A DNA stretch of 64,000 nucleotides from Pseudacidobacterium ailaaui. GTDB taxonomy: Bacteria > Acidobacteriota > Terriglobia > Terriglobales > Acidobacteriaceae. Of the stretch, positions 47,222 through 55,596 are shown piece after piece. Position numbers and translations under genes: made by a program. Each line of letters opens with the position of its first letter. Positions within the stretch are counted from its first letter, which is position 1. The notes under the pieces are model-generated. The model was not told the DNA's origin, searched no databases, and saw only the letters and a program-made list of their open reading frames with translations. The stretch covers positions 1,147,001-1,211,000 of the forward strand of contig NZ_JIAL01000001.1 of assembly GCF_000688455.1 (NCBI RefSeq), in the 5' to 3' direction.

Positions 47222-48103
47222 TTATCCGCGTTCGAGAGCAATCATCGCAATCCGGGCGGCATTGGCGCGCAAGATCATTGTGTCTTTATCAAAAATGAGT
47301 GTGCGTCCCGCTTCGATGGCGAGACAGGTTGCACCGGCACGCTCCATGGTTTCGATGGTTTTTATCCCAATGACGGGAACATCGAAGCGCATGTCCTGTT
47401 TGGGTTTGGCGACCTTGACCACGGTGAGGCTGCGGTCGAAGGTCGAGGCCTGCCCTTCGGCAGCCAGGGTCCTCATCAAGGCCCCCGCACGCTCGATGGC
47501 AGCATCGGTGCCTTCCATGGCTTCGACCGCGACACAGGCTTGACTGGCCACAATTACGGTCTGGCCAATGTCGAATCCTGACACGGCCTGCGCCACTGCC
47601 CGTCCATAAGCAATGTCTTTCTGTTCATTCTCTGAAGGGGCACGTTCCGTCATGACTCCAGGCGTGGCGAGAAGCGGTTCGAGGTAGGAGGTGGAAGAGA
47701 TCAGCTCGATGCCCTCATCACTGAGCACCTTGGCGACGGCACCCAGAAGCATGTCTGTGTTCTTCGTGCGCAGAGAAAGCAACAGCTTTGCCAGACGCCA
47801 GTCGGGACGGATGCTGGAAAAGATCTGCTTGTGCTTTACTTGTCCGGCCATGACCGCGCGGGTCACCCCCTCCTGATGGAAAGTCTCGATGAGCCGGGAT
47901 AATTCTCCCAGAGAGAACCAGTAGATGCGCACTCCGGGGTCTGCCGCGGCGCGGACCTCCATCTCCGGTTCTGTTTCTTCTTTGATTGCAGCAACCACAA
48001 CTTCCAGACCGTGCGCGCGGGCCGCCTCCAGGAGCAGAAACGGGAAGCGGCCATTGCCGGCGATGAGTCCCAGCTTGTTTTTCCCTTTTTCCAACACTTC
48101 CAA
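47222..48103 (-). CDS. lpxI: UDP-2,3-diacylglucosamine diphosphatase LpxI (DUF1009)
   Basis: LpxI hydrolyses UDP-2,3-diacylglucosamine to lipid X in lipid A synthesis, replacing LpxH. The 293-residue product shows LGLIAGNGRFPFLLLEAARA at the N-terminus, VTRAVMAGQVKHKQIF, and the catalytic-domain segments VVKVAKPKQDMRFDVPVIG and IETMERAGATCLAIEAGRTL. The start is TTG 48103, seven bases after GGGAG; ATG is absent and longer frames do not match. It follows the amidase gene by 22 bases. Other lpx genes are not present. Confidence 0.92.
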   Translation of the reverse strand: MEVLEKGKNKLGLIAGNGRFPFLLLEAARAHGLEVVVAAIKEETEPEMEVRAAADPGVRIYWFSLGELSRLIETFHQEGVTRAVMAGQVKHKQIFSSIRPDWRLAKLLLSLRTKNTDMLLGAVAKVLSDEGIELISSTSYLEPLLATPGVMTERAPSENEQKDIAYGRAVAQAVSGFDIGQTVIVASQACVAVEAMEGTDAAIERAGALMRTLAAEGQASTFDRSLTVVKVAKPKQDMRFDVPVIGIKTIETMERAGATCLAIEAGRTLIFDKDTMILRANAARIAMIALERG

Positions 48104-48125
48104 TTGATTTCTCCCAATTCCAAAA

Positions 48126-49982
48126 TCAAGCCGGCAATTTTGGATGCAGTTTGTGGAAACCGGTAGCATCCTGGTATGCCTTGGCAAAGGCGCAGAGTTT
48201 CGCGTCCTGATAGTGAGGGCCAAGGAAGGTGATACTGACCGGGGTACCCGGCCCACCGATGGAATCGTCCTCGCCCGTATCCTGGCTGGGCGGCGCTAGG
48301 GCGTCGTTGCCGCGGATCCCGTTGGGCACAATCACGGCGGGGTGACCAGTAAGATTGGTCACGACCAACTGCTCACTGTTGGTAGAGGCGACGATGATAT
48401 CCACCTGAGCAAAGAGCTTGGCCATTTCACGAATGGCCAGGGTCCGTGCCCGATTGGCCTGAATATACTCGACGGCGGGATAAAAGCGGGCGACGCGAAA
48501 GATATTGGGCCAGTCCTCAGGGCCCTGCTCGGTCAGCAGTTTGTCCCGCCCGCTCATGGTAAGGTCGTCAAAGGCGGCCGCGGCCTCGGCTTCCAGCAGT
48601 GGCGTCATCGCGCCGAAAGGCAGATCGGGCAGGTCGAGTGGAACAAGACTTACGCCCATGGCATGGAGCTTTTCGAGGGCCGCCAGATCATATTTGCGGT
48701 CATAAGCGCGGCGCGCGCGGGCCGCATCGCGCTCTCTTCGCTTCTTCTTTTCTTCCTCTGTGAAAGGCCCGGAGGACGGCTCCGGTCCTTCTGTGGCCTT
48801 CTCCGGTTCAAATTCCTTTTTCAGATATCCAACGCGTAGAGACCTCCAGTCAAAGCCGGCATCCCAGTTAAAAGCGGCCTCGCGTGCGGCCAGGTCCTGA
48901 CCATCGGGGCCGTAAATGGCTTCCATGACCATGGCGCAATCTTCGACGGCCCGGCAGATGGGGCCGAGCTTGTCCATGGTCCAGCTCAGGGCCATGGCCC
49001 CGGTGCGCGGAACAAACCCGAAGGTTGGCCGAAGGCCAGTCGTTCCACACCGTGTGGATGGCGAGGAAATCGAGCCCAGCGTTTCTGAACCAATGGAAAA
49101 GGCAACGCATCCGGCAGCGGTTGCTGAAGCTGAGCCCGCAGAAGACCCACTGGACCCCTGTTTCGGGTTCCACGGATTGCGCGTGCGGCCACCGAACCAC
49201 TTGTCTCCCATGGCAAGGGCGCCGAGAGTGGTCTTGGCAATCAACACTGCGCCGGCCGCGTCCAGGCGCCTGACGACCGTAGCATCTTCATCAAATGCCT
49301 GTTTCTCAAATCCGCCTGCCCCCCAGGTTGTGGGATAGCCTTTGACGGCAAGCAGGTCTTTCGCGCCCCAGGGAAGCCCATGCAAAGGACCGCGATATTT
49401 TCCCGCCGCGATGTCTGCATCGGCTTCGCGGGCCTGGGCAAGAGCGCGGTCTTCTGTGATCGTCACCACAAAATGCAGCAGCGGATTGTAGCGCCGCAGC
49501 CGCGCAATATACATCTCGGTAAGATCAAGCGAGGAGACCTTTCGGCGGCGCACAAGATCACCCAACTCAACAACAGAGGCGAAGGCAAGGTCTTCCAGAT
49601 TGGACGGGACCGTGATGATGGCCGGAGGACGACTGTAGCGCGGCGGCTGTTTTTCTGTGTTGATTTTTGCGCCCGGCGGCAGCGGATCGAAGATGTAAGC
49701 CGGAGGCACACTGTTGGGAAGGTGCAGCTTCCGGATGGCTTCATATGAGCTGCGCTGATCCTTCAGCCCCTGGAGCATCATCTGTTTCTGTTCCGGAGTC
49801 AGGCTGATTCCAGCAAGTGCCGCGGCCTGGTCGATCATTGCCGGCGTGATGGGCGGCAGTTTTTCTGTTTCCGCTGTGTCCTGCGCCTGCGCTGCCAGAG
49901 TGTAGAGCGCGCCGGGAAAGAGGGTGGAACCCAGACCAAGCTGTCCTGACAATGCCAGAAATGCACGGCGATCGAGTTGCAT
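48126..49982 (-). CDS. Secreted amidase (amidase-signature family)
   Basis: The 618-residue enzyme has a Tat-like signal (RRAFLALSGQ) and an amidase-signature core with the Ser-cisSer-Lys triad: Lys208 (PWGAKDL), cis-Ser near 280 (GSSGSSAGSASATAAG) and Ser304 (SETLGSIS). The normal SDTGGS is SETLGS, a modest deviation. A charged insertion at about 400-430 (EEEKKKRRERDAARARRAYD) is unlike GatA. The substrate is unknown, and its length and signal exclude GatA itself. It may be co-transcribed with lpxI. Confidence 0.9.
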   Translation of the reverse strand: MQLDRRAFLALSGQLGLGSTLFPGALYTLAAQAQDTAETEKLPPITPAMIDQAAALAGISLTPEQKQMMLQGLKDQRSSYEAIRKLHLPNSVPPAYIFDPLPPGAKINTEKQPPRYSRPPAIITVPSNLEDLAFASVVELGDLVRRRKVSSLDLTEMYIARLRRYNPLLHFVVTITEDRALAQAREADADIAAGKYRGPLHGLPWGAKDLLAVKGYPTTWGAGGFEKQAFDEDATVVRRLDAAGAVLIAKTTLGALAMGDKWFGGRTRNPWNPKQGSSGSSAGSASATAAGCVAFSIGSETLGSISSPSTRCGTTGLRPTFGFVPRTGAMALSWTMDKLGPICRAVEDCAMVMEAIYGPDGQDLAAREAAFNWDAGFDWRSLRVGYLKKEFEPEKATEGPEPSSGPFTEEEKKKRRERDAARARRAYDRKYDLAALEKLHAMGVSLVPLDLPDLPFGAMTPLLEAEAAAAFDDLTMSGRDKLLTEQGPEDWPNIFRVARFYPAVEYIQANRARTLAIREMAKLFAQVDIIVASTNSEQLVVTNLTGHPAVIVPNGIRGNDALAPPSQDTGEDDSIGGPGTPVSITFLGPHYQDAKLCAFAKAYQDATGFHKLHPKLPA

Positions 49983-50071
49983 ACGTAAACCAGCCTTTGG
50001 AAGAGTGAAAACGGCAGTATAAGCGAAAGAGCGGCTTGAAGGTCACACGAGGTGGACCGGCCCGGACCTGG

Positions 50072-51391
50072 TTATTTTTTCTTTGCCAGACGCCGGGACC
50101 GGCGCAAGGCCTCCCAGTCCTGCTCGGTCTGGTCGGCGTAAGCTTCAGCAAATTTCAGAATGGCTTCAGCAAAACGCTTACCGTTGCCCAGATATCCGGC
50201 AATCAGACATGGGTCCCCGGAGCGCGAGTGGCCCCGTGCCAGCAGTTCGCCACACATTTCAGCATATTCAAGCAGGCCCTGCCCCTTGAGGTCTTCAATT
50301 TCAATGCTGGCCTTATGATCATTCAGTTGCCGCACCAGGAAATGGCGGTGGCCAATCGTGGTCCAGCCAAGAAACGGGTCGGACTGGAACTGCATGGCGC
50401 GCTGTCCTTCGGCCACGCGCTGTCCCTGATGGTGGGGACCGTGATATTCAAGATATTCGGCATAGGCTGAGACCGGCTCTTCCTTTATCTGAAGAAAGAG
50501 CGGATCGCCCGAACCGTTGCCTTCCATAAAAACGAGATAGTCACGCAGTCCCACAGAACCGGTGCCAACAACCTTAAAGCCAACATCTACAGGACGATAT
50601 TGGGCGAAAAAATGGCGGCGCTCCGGCAGCAGCGTTTGTCTGTACTCGTGCAGGGAGGCGAGCACCGCGCGGGCCTGTGCTGAAGACAGCCGCGTCAGCA
50701 AGGGCGGATCCTGACGAAAAATGCGTTTGCCGTCCTCTCCGGCCCTTCCCTTTGCGGGCACTGTGAGTTGTTCGAGGGTGTGTATCGGTGTTGCGCGCTC
50801 TGCCTTCAACAGCGCCGAAGAAACTGGAGTAATCCGCTGCAAGCGGTGGACCTGGAAGCGCACCATTTCCAGAACCGGCATACGCGCAAACATGTCTATA
50901 TATTTGCGGTATTGAGAGACAAAGCGGTCCACGGCCTCTTCGCACACGGCACGCTTGTCGCCCACTTCGCGTCCGGCAAGAACAAGGCTGGTGGCCAGGC
51001 GCTTCAGGTCCCACTCAAAGGGCCCGCGGATGGTCTCGTCAAAGTCGTTGATGTCAAATACGAGGCGGCCATCAGGCGCGGCATAGGCGCCCAGGTTGCG
51101 GACGTGCGCATCGCCGCAGATCTGATTGAGAATGCTGGTGTGCGGCAGCAGAGAAAGGTCAGCCGCCATGACCGGTACGGCGCCGCGAAAGAAGCCAAAC
51201 GGCGAGGCGGTCATCCGCTCATATTTCAAGGCAATCAGAGAGGGGACCCGCCCGCGCATGGAGGCTTCCATCAAGGCCAGCGGATTGTGACGCCGGGCCT
51301 CGGGCCGCCAATGAGCATGGTCCTGCCGCCGTACCTGCCTGCGATGCTGACGGCCACGCTCCCGCCGCTGTTGTGGATCGTGGAAGACCAT
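50072..51391 (-). CDS. DUF2252 protein
   Basis: The 439-residue protein shows the DUF2252 hallmarks: ALKYERMTASPFGFFRGA, ICGDAHVRNLGAYAAPDGRL, VFDINDFDETIRGPFEWDLKRL and FLVRQLNDHKASIE. The fold resembles aminoglycoside-phosphotransferase/kinase proteins (GDAHVxN, xDxxD), but activity is unknown. Start is ambiguous: ATG 51391 is chosen since upstream residues are not family-like; a TTG at 51493 is the longest reading. No ribosome site is obvious. Confidence 0.88.
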   Translation of the reverse strand: MVFHDPQQRRERGRQHRRQVRRQDHAHWRPEARRHNPLALMEASMRGRVPSLIALKYERMTASPFGFFRGAVPVMAADLSLLPHTSILNQICGDAHVRNLGAYAAPDGRLVFDINDFDETIRGPFEWDLKRLATSLVLAGREVGDKRAVCEEAVDRFVSQYRKYIDMFARMPVLEMVRFQVHRLQRITPVSSALLKAERATPIHTLEQLTVPAKGRAGEDGKRIFRQDPPLLTRLSSAQARAVLASLHEYRQTLLPERRHFFAQYRPVDVGFKVVGTGSVGLRDYLVFMEGNGSGDPLFLQIKEEPVSAYAEYLEYHGPHHQGQRVAEGQRAMQFQSDPFLGWTTIGHRHFLVRQLNDHKASIEIEDLKGQGLLEYAEMCGELLARGHSRSGDPCLIAGYLGNGKRFAEAILKFAEAYADQTEQDWEALRRSRRLAKKK

Positions 51392-51528
51392 AGCAAAGAT
51401 GGTAAATGTATTGCGGGAAATATAGTGAATTGAACCTGATTTGTCAGCAGGGCTTGCTGGGTCTAGCAAATTTGTGAATCTGACGCTTGACAAAGAAAAA
51501 TAGGTAACAGAATGTCTGGCAAGGAGGC

Positions 51529-51636
51529 ATGGAAAACATGCTGGACAACAATCATGGACCCTCTGAAGATACCCAACCTAAGGCGGCCCATACCGGCGCG
51601 AATTTCTGCAGGATGCAGTTTTTACCGCCGACTTAG
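51529..51636 (+). CDS. 35-residue ORF with strong ribosome site, possible 5' part of a frameshifted gene
   Basis: AAGGAGG lies directly before ATG 51529, and eleven bases before a second in-frame ATG at 51538. The product starts MENMLDNNHGPSEDTQ and ends at TAG 51634. The next frame (-1) is open from 51582 into the 51654-52109 gene, so the two frames overlap by 55 bases. This pattern fits a frameshift, either mutational or programmed at the T5 run in GTTTTTA (51618-51624), or a short leader peptide. I cannot decide which. Confidence 0.4.
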   Translation: MENMLDNNHGPSEDTQPKAAHTGANFCRMQFLPPT

Positions 51637-51653
51637 CAGCCATTTTCGGTAAT

Positions 51654-52109
51654 GTGCAGGCTTCAGCACAAACGAATGACAATCGGACAAGCGGCCTCAA
51701 AAAGGCTGTTCGATACAAAGTGGAACGTTGGGGCCTTACACCGAAGACCGACGGACGGGAACTGGATGCTGTTCTGCAGGCGTCTGATGAAGAAGGTTAC
51801 ACCGAACCGATCCACATCTATGCGCGATGGATCGATGCGGGTGACACATACACGGTCTTCCATCATCTCCCCGCTACTGCTTTCTCGCATGGAGTTTCAG
51901 CCATAATTTCCGGAACCAAAGGTCCGGTAGAAGGCGATTATCGGCGAGACATGATGTCTACCGTCATCATCTCCGATCAGGGAGAAATTCAAAGGTCTGG
52001 CCCGAGTGAAGTAAAAGTCTGGATTAGAAATCCTTACGAAGGAATGTCTTTACAGGACACGATTGATCAGTTTGTTAAGGACAAAGCTGCTGGACGGTGG
52101 ACCCATTGA
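51654..52109 (+). CDS. Hypothetical protein, first gene upstream of the six-cysteine peptide
   Basis: A start at GTG 51654 gives 151 residues, though the frame is open from 51582 and no ribosome site precedes the GTG. The protein is soluble, without signal or membrane segment, with mixed charge, beta-rich segments such as YTEPIHIYARWIDAGDTY and STVIISDQGEIQRS, and a helix-like C-terminus (MSLQDTIDQFVKDKAAG). I recognise no family. It may be the remainder of the ORF that begins at 51529. The next gene starts 27 bases later. Confidence 0.6.
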   Translation: MQASAQTNDNRTSGLKKAVRYKVERWGLTPKTDGRELDAVLQASDEEGYTEPIHIYARWIDAGDTYTVFHHLPATAFSHGVSAIISGTKGPVEGDYRRDMMSTVIISDQGEIQRSGPSEVKVWIRNPYEGMSLQDTIDQFVKDKAAGRWTH

Positions 52110-52136
52110 GAAAAGAGCCAGGCTGAGGAGGCAGAA

Positions 52137-52271
52137 ATGTACGACGTTGCCACGTGTTTCGCCGTGTGTTTGCTGGGATGCGCTGAGTTTATTGAATTTC
52201 CGCCCTTATATGCGACCTGTGTCACCGGTTGTACCGCAGCTTGCAGCGCAGAAGCCCCAAACCAAAGTTAG
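52137..52271 (+). CDS. 44-residue six-cysteine peptide (two C-x3-C-x3-C motifs)
   Basis: ATG 52137 has GAGGAGG five bases upstream, an excellent ribosome site. The 44-residue product has Cys at 7, 11, 15 and 28, 32, 36, with Pro22-Pro23 midway between the triads. Each triad would line one face of a helix, so an antiparallel helical hairpin with ladder pairing 7-36, 11-32 and 15-28 is expected. It has little charge and no signal peptide. A strong hairpin follows at 52282, marking the end of the unit. It could be a disulfide- or metal-stapled peptide, a RiPP-like precursor or a toxin; no maturation gene is adjacent. Confidence 0.65.
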   Translation: MYDVATCFAVCLLGCAEFIEFPPLYATCVTGCTAACSAEAPNQS

Positions 52272-52281
52272 GCCATCATGT

Positions 52282-52307
52282 CAGGCGCGGCCCTTGCACC
52301 GCGCCTG
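52282..52307 (+). terminator. Strong hairpin after the six-cysteine peptide gene
   Basis: CAGGCGCGG (52282-52290) pairs perfectly with CCGCGCCTG (52299-52307), with an 8-base loop, between the peptide gene and the convergent nitroreductase gene. No T-run follows, so it may be a shared bidirectional terminator. Confidence 0.55.
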
Positions 52308-52313
52308 CTGTCA

Positions 52314-52931
52314 TTACAGTGCTGCAGGCTTTTCCCACTCTGCAAAAACAAACTGGCTGAGATCTTTTCTCTGGCGGGGGGAAAGCTCGTTCTTCTTCAG
52401 CTGTTCCGGCAAACTCTCCGGATCGCCCAGATAGCCCAGCGCTGTCACGGCACCCATGTCGTAATCTTCCGGAATATGGAATGCTTTGCGTGCCTTGTCG
52501 TGGTCGAATCCGGCCATCGAGTGAGTATGCAGGCCAAGAGAGGTGGCAGCCAGAGAGAGCAAAGCAGTGGCCGCTCCGGTGTCGTGCAGTGCGTGATAAT
52601 TTGGAGTCCCATTATGCGCGAACTTCTTGCTGGCTACTGAGAGAACCAGCACGGGCGCGCTTTTGGCCCACTGCTGATTGAATTCGACCAGGGAGTCAAA
52701 AATTTTCTGGTACGTTGCGTCTCCGCGGCGGCCCACAAAAAACCGCCAGGGCTGCTCGTTGTAGGAAGATGCGGCCCATCGCGCCGCATCAAAGATCTTT
52801 CTTAAATCTTCTGTGGAGACACTCTTGTCAGCAAATGCGCGTGGGCTCCAGCGTGCATAGATGACATTGGCAACTCCCTCGGCTGCTGGAGCTTGCTTGA
52901 GCTTTTCCACTTCTTCCTGTGCGTGAGGCAT
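52314..52931 (-). CDS. Nitroreductase-family protein (FMN-dependent)
   Basis: The 205-residue product has the flavin-binding RWSPRAFADKSVS and AARWAASSYNEQPWRF motifs at the N-terminus, LHDTGAATALLSLAATSLGL in the middle and ALGYLGDPESLPEQL at the end, as in small nitroreductase/oxidoreductase proteins. Start ATG 52931 follows GGAG by seven bases; an open reading frame continues further upstream but is antisense to the next gene. The substrate is unknown. Confidence 0.9.
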   Translation of the reverse strand: MPHAQEEVEKLKQAPAAEGVANVIYARWSPRAFADKSVSTEDLRKIFDAARWAASSYNEQPWRFFVGRRGDATYQKIFDSLVEFNQQWAKSAPVLVLSVASKKFAHNGTPNYHALHDTGAATALLSLAATSLGLHTHSMAGFDHDKARKAFHIPEDYDMGAVTALGYLGDPESLPEQLKKNELSPRQRKDLSQFVFAEWEKPAAL

Positions 52932-53057
52932 GCATTTTCTCCTTTGTCCAAAACATTTCCGAACATTTTGATTCCTGCATTTGCCCCAAAGTAGCGGGGC
53001 TTGGTGAAAATCTGGCCATCTATAACTATGATGATTGCGTCGTTCGGGAGTTGTGCT

Positions 53058-53933
53058 TTGAAGAAAATCATTATATTCACTGCGATCCTCGCCGCGTGTC
53101 TGCTTCCCCTTTGGGCCCAGCAAACGCAAAAGCTTCCAGCCAAATGGGAGGAGCTGACCGGACCCGACTTTATCCGGGCCATCGAACAATCGCAGGGCGT
53201 TTGTTTGCTTCCTTTCGGCATCATTGAAAAACATGGGCCGCACCTTCCGCTGGGCACCGACCTGATCAACGTGCGTTATGCAACCGAGCAGGCCGCCCAG
53301 CAGGAATATGCCATCATTTTTCCTCCCTACTATTTCGGGCAGATTGCGGAAGCAAAACAGCAGCCGGGGACGCTTTCCTACAGCATGAAAATACAACTTG
53401 ACCTGCTGCAGGAAACGACCGATGAAATGGCCCGCAATGGCTGCAAAAAGATCGTCATCGTGAACGGACACGGAGGCAATGAGAGCCTGCTCCCCTATTT
53501 TGCTCAGTCACAGCTGCAAATCCCGCATGACTACGTGGTCTATGTCTACTGGTGGCATCCGGACTACCCTGGCCGTCCGGCCGAGCACTCCAAAGTCGAC
53601 ATGCATGCTGGCGAGTCCGAAACAGCGCACACGATGATTTCCCGGCCCGACCTGGTGCACCAGGACCGCGCAGCACAAGAATCCGGTGCAGACCAGGCCC
53701 GCTTGCACCTGCCCGAGGGTGTGTACACCGGAATCTGGTGGTACGCCCGCTTTTCGAACCACTATGCCGGAGACGGCAGCGCGGCAACAGAGGAACTGGG
53801 CCAGGCCGATATGAAGGCCTGGGCCAATGGCATTGCCGCTGTTCTCCGTGCGGTGAAGGCGGACCAGACTGCGCCCGCATTGCAGAGGGAGTATTACGAG
53901 CAGGCCCAGCATCCGCTGGATACCCAGCAGTAG
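53058..53933 (+). CDS. Creatininase-family secreted hydrolase
   Basis: The 291-residue product carries a signal peptide (LKKIIIFTAILAACLLPLWAQ, read as Met at the start) and a creatininase fold with metal-site motifs LPFGIIEKHGPHLPLGTD, VNGHGGNESLL and HAGESETA. These bind two metals in creatininase and related amidohydrolases such as MftE. The start is TTG 53058, seven bases after GGGAG. The substrate is unknown; secretion separates it from cofactor-maturation homologues. Confidence 0.88.
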   Translation: MKKIIIFTAILAACLLPLWAQQTQKLPAKWEELTGPDFIRAIEQSQGVCLLPFGIIEKHGPHLPLGTDLINVRYATEQAAQQEYAIIFPPYYFGQIAEAKQQPGTLSYSMKIQLDLLQETTDEMARNGCKKIVIVNGHGGNESLLPYFAQSQLQIPHDYVVYVYWWHPDYPGRPAEHSKVDMHAGESETAHTMISRPDLVHQDRAAQESGADQARLHLPEGVYTGIWWYARFSNHYAGDGSAATEELGQADMKAWANGIAAVLRAVKADQTAPALQREYYEQAQHPLDTQQ

Positions 53934-53995
53934 CTTTGGCGCTGCCGGCTGCGGATTGTGTGCAATTCTGAATCCGCAACGTGTATGGTATCCAC

Positions 53996-55537
53996 ATGAG
54001 CCTGAACCACCCGCGTCAGTTTTTGGGCCGCTTTGCGCTGGCATCGGCGGCCTGTTGCCTGTGTGCCTTTCTCTGCATTCCTCTCTCCGCGCAGACAGAC
54101 AAGGAAAAACCTGCGCCAGACAAGGCTTCGGCCGAAAAGTCAGCAGAGAAGCCTTCTCTTCCCCCGCTTCCTCCCGATGCCCACGTCGAACAGACGATGC
54201 AGCTCAATGGCAAGACGCTGCGTTATACGGTCACAGTAGGCACGATTCCGGTATATGACAAGGAGGGGAAGGAAGCCGGGCAGGTCGTTTACACCGCCTA
54301 TACCGTTCCAGGAGCCAACCGCCCGGTGACCTTTGCGTTCAATGGGGGTCCGGGAGCTTCTTCGGTTTACCTGAACTTCGGGGCGATTGGTCCGAAACAT
54401 CTCTCGGCTGGAAACGAGGGAGACAGCCCGTCAGATCCGCCCACGCTGACGGACAATCCCGGAACATGGCTGGACTTCACAGACCTTGTCTTCATTGATC
54501 CAATTGGTACCGGGTTCAGCCGCTCGCTGGTACCGGAAGCTGAAACAAAGAAGCTCTTTTACAGCACAGTTCCGGACATTGAGTATCTTTCGCGCGTGGT
54601 CTACGAGTGGCTGCTGAAAAACGGGCGCATGGAGTCGAAAAAGTATCTGGTGGGTGAGAGCTACGGCGGATTCCGGGGCCCAAGGATCACGCACTACCTG
54701 CAATCGCAGCTAGGCGTGGCCATGAATGGGGTGGTGCTGGTGTCACCTTATTTGAATCCCACCATCGAAGACAACGGGGACGTCTCCCCTTTGCCCTGGC
54801 TGATGACGCTGCCCTCGATTACCGCTGCCCACCTGGAGCGGGAACATAAGTTGACGCCTGAGGCCATGCAGGAGGTCATTTCATACACGCTGGGCGAATA
54901 TGCGACCGACATTCTGAAGGGCCGCTCGGACCCGGAAGCAACCGCGCGCATGGTGAAAAAGGTGACGGAAATGACCGGACTTGATCCGGAGTTTGTAAAA
55001 CGATCAGGCGGGCGGCTGGAAACGCAGGCCTACTTGCGCGAGGTCTTTCGCGAACAGGGCAAGATTGGCTCCATTTATGACTCCAACGTTACGGCCTTTG
55101 ACCCTTTTCCCTTCGCACCTGAGCAGCGGTCCAATGATCCTCTGCTGGAAACACTGATTGCTCCGACGACAACGGCCATGGTCAACTTTGTGACCCAGAC
55201 GGTAGGCTGGAAGGTGGATGCGCGCTACAACGCCCTGTCCTATGAGGTAAACCGCCTGTGGGACCGTGACGAGGCGCTGCGCAGAGGGTCCGTAGATGAT
55301 CTGCGCCAGGCCGTGGCCGCGGACCCGAAGATGCGGGTCATCATCGCGCATGGATGGAACGACTTGTCCTGCCCGTTTATGGGCTCCATTCTGACCGTGA
55401 ATGAGATGCCGCAGATGGGCAGCGACCCGACAAGGGTGCAGGTAAAAGAATACCCGGGAGGGCACATGTTCTATACCCGTGAATCCAGCCGGCTGGAGCT
55501 GCGGAAGGACGTGATGGAGATGGTGAACAAGCACTGA
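53996..55537 (+). CDS. S10-family serine carboxypeptidase-like peptidase, secreted
   Basis: The 513-residue product has a signal peptide (about 1-32), then a Pro/Lys/Ala-rich linker to about residue 60, and an alpha/beta-hydrolase domain of peptidase family S10. The oxyanion segment is FNGGPGASSVYLNFGAIGP, nucleophile Ser222 is in GESYGGFRG, and the Asp and His lie in HGWNDLSCPF and YPGGHMFY. It would release C-terminal residues from peptides outside the cytoplasm. It follows the creatininase gene by 62 bases. Confidence 0.93.
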   Translation: MSLNHPRQFLGRFALASAACCLCAFLCIPLSAQTDKEKPAPDKASAEKSAEKPSLPPLPPDAHVEQTMQLNGKTLRYTVTVGTIPVYDKEGKEAGQVVYTAYTVPGANRPVTFAFNGGPGASSVYLNFGAIGPKHLSAGNEGDSPSDPPTLTDNPGTWLDFTDLVFIDPIGTGFSRSLVPEAETKKLFYSTVPDIEYLSRVVYEWLLKNGRMESKKYLVGESYGGFRGPRITHYLQSQLGVAMNGVVLVSPYLNPTIEDNGDVSPLPWLMTLPSITAAHLEREHKLTPEAMQEVISYTLGEYATDILKGRSDPEATARMVKKVTEMTGLDPEFVKRSGGRLETQAYLREVFREQGKIGSIYDSNVTAFDPFPFAPEQRSNDPLLETLIAPTTTAMVNFVTQTVGWKVDARYNALSYEVNRLWDRDEALRRGSVDDLRQAVAADPKMRVIIAHGWNDLSCPFMGSILTVNEMPQMGSDPTRVQVKEYPGGHMFYTRESSRLELRKDVMEMVNKH

Positions 55538-55596
55538 GAAACAGGGTCCCGCGCAATGCGTGCGGCTTGGGCGGGACGCATGTATGATGTTGCTCC

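Noticed and set aside
52932-53471. Upstream extension of the nitroreductase frame
   Set aside because: It is antisense to the creatininase-like gene, and a good ribosome site marks ATG 52931 as the start.
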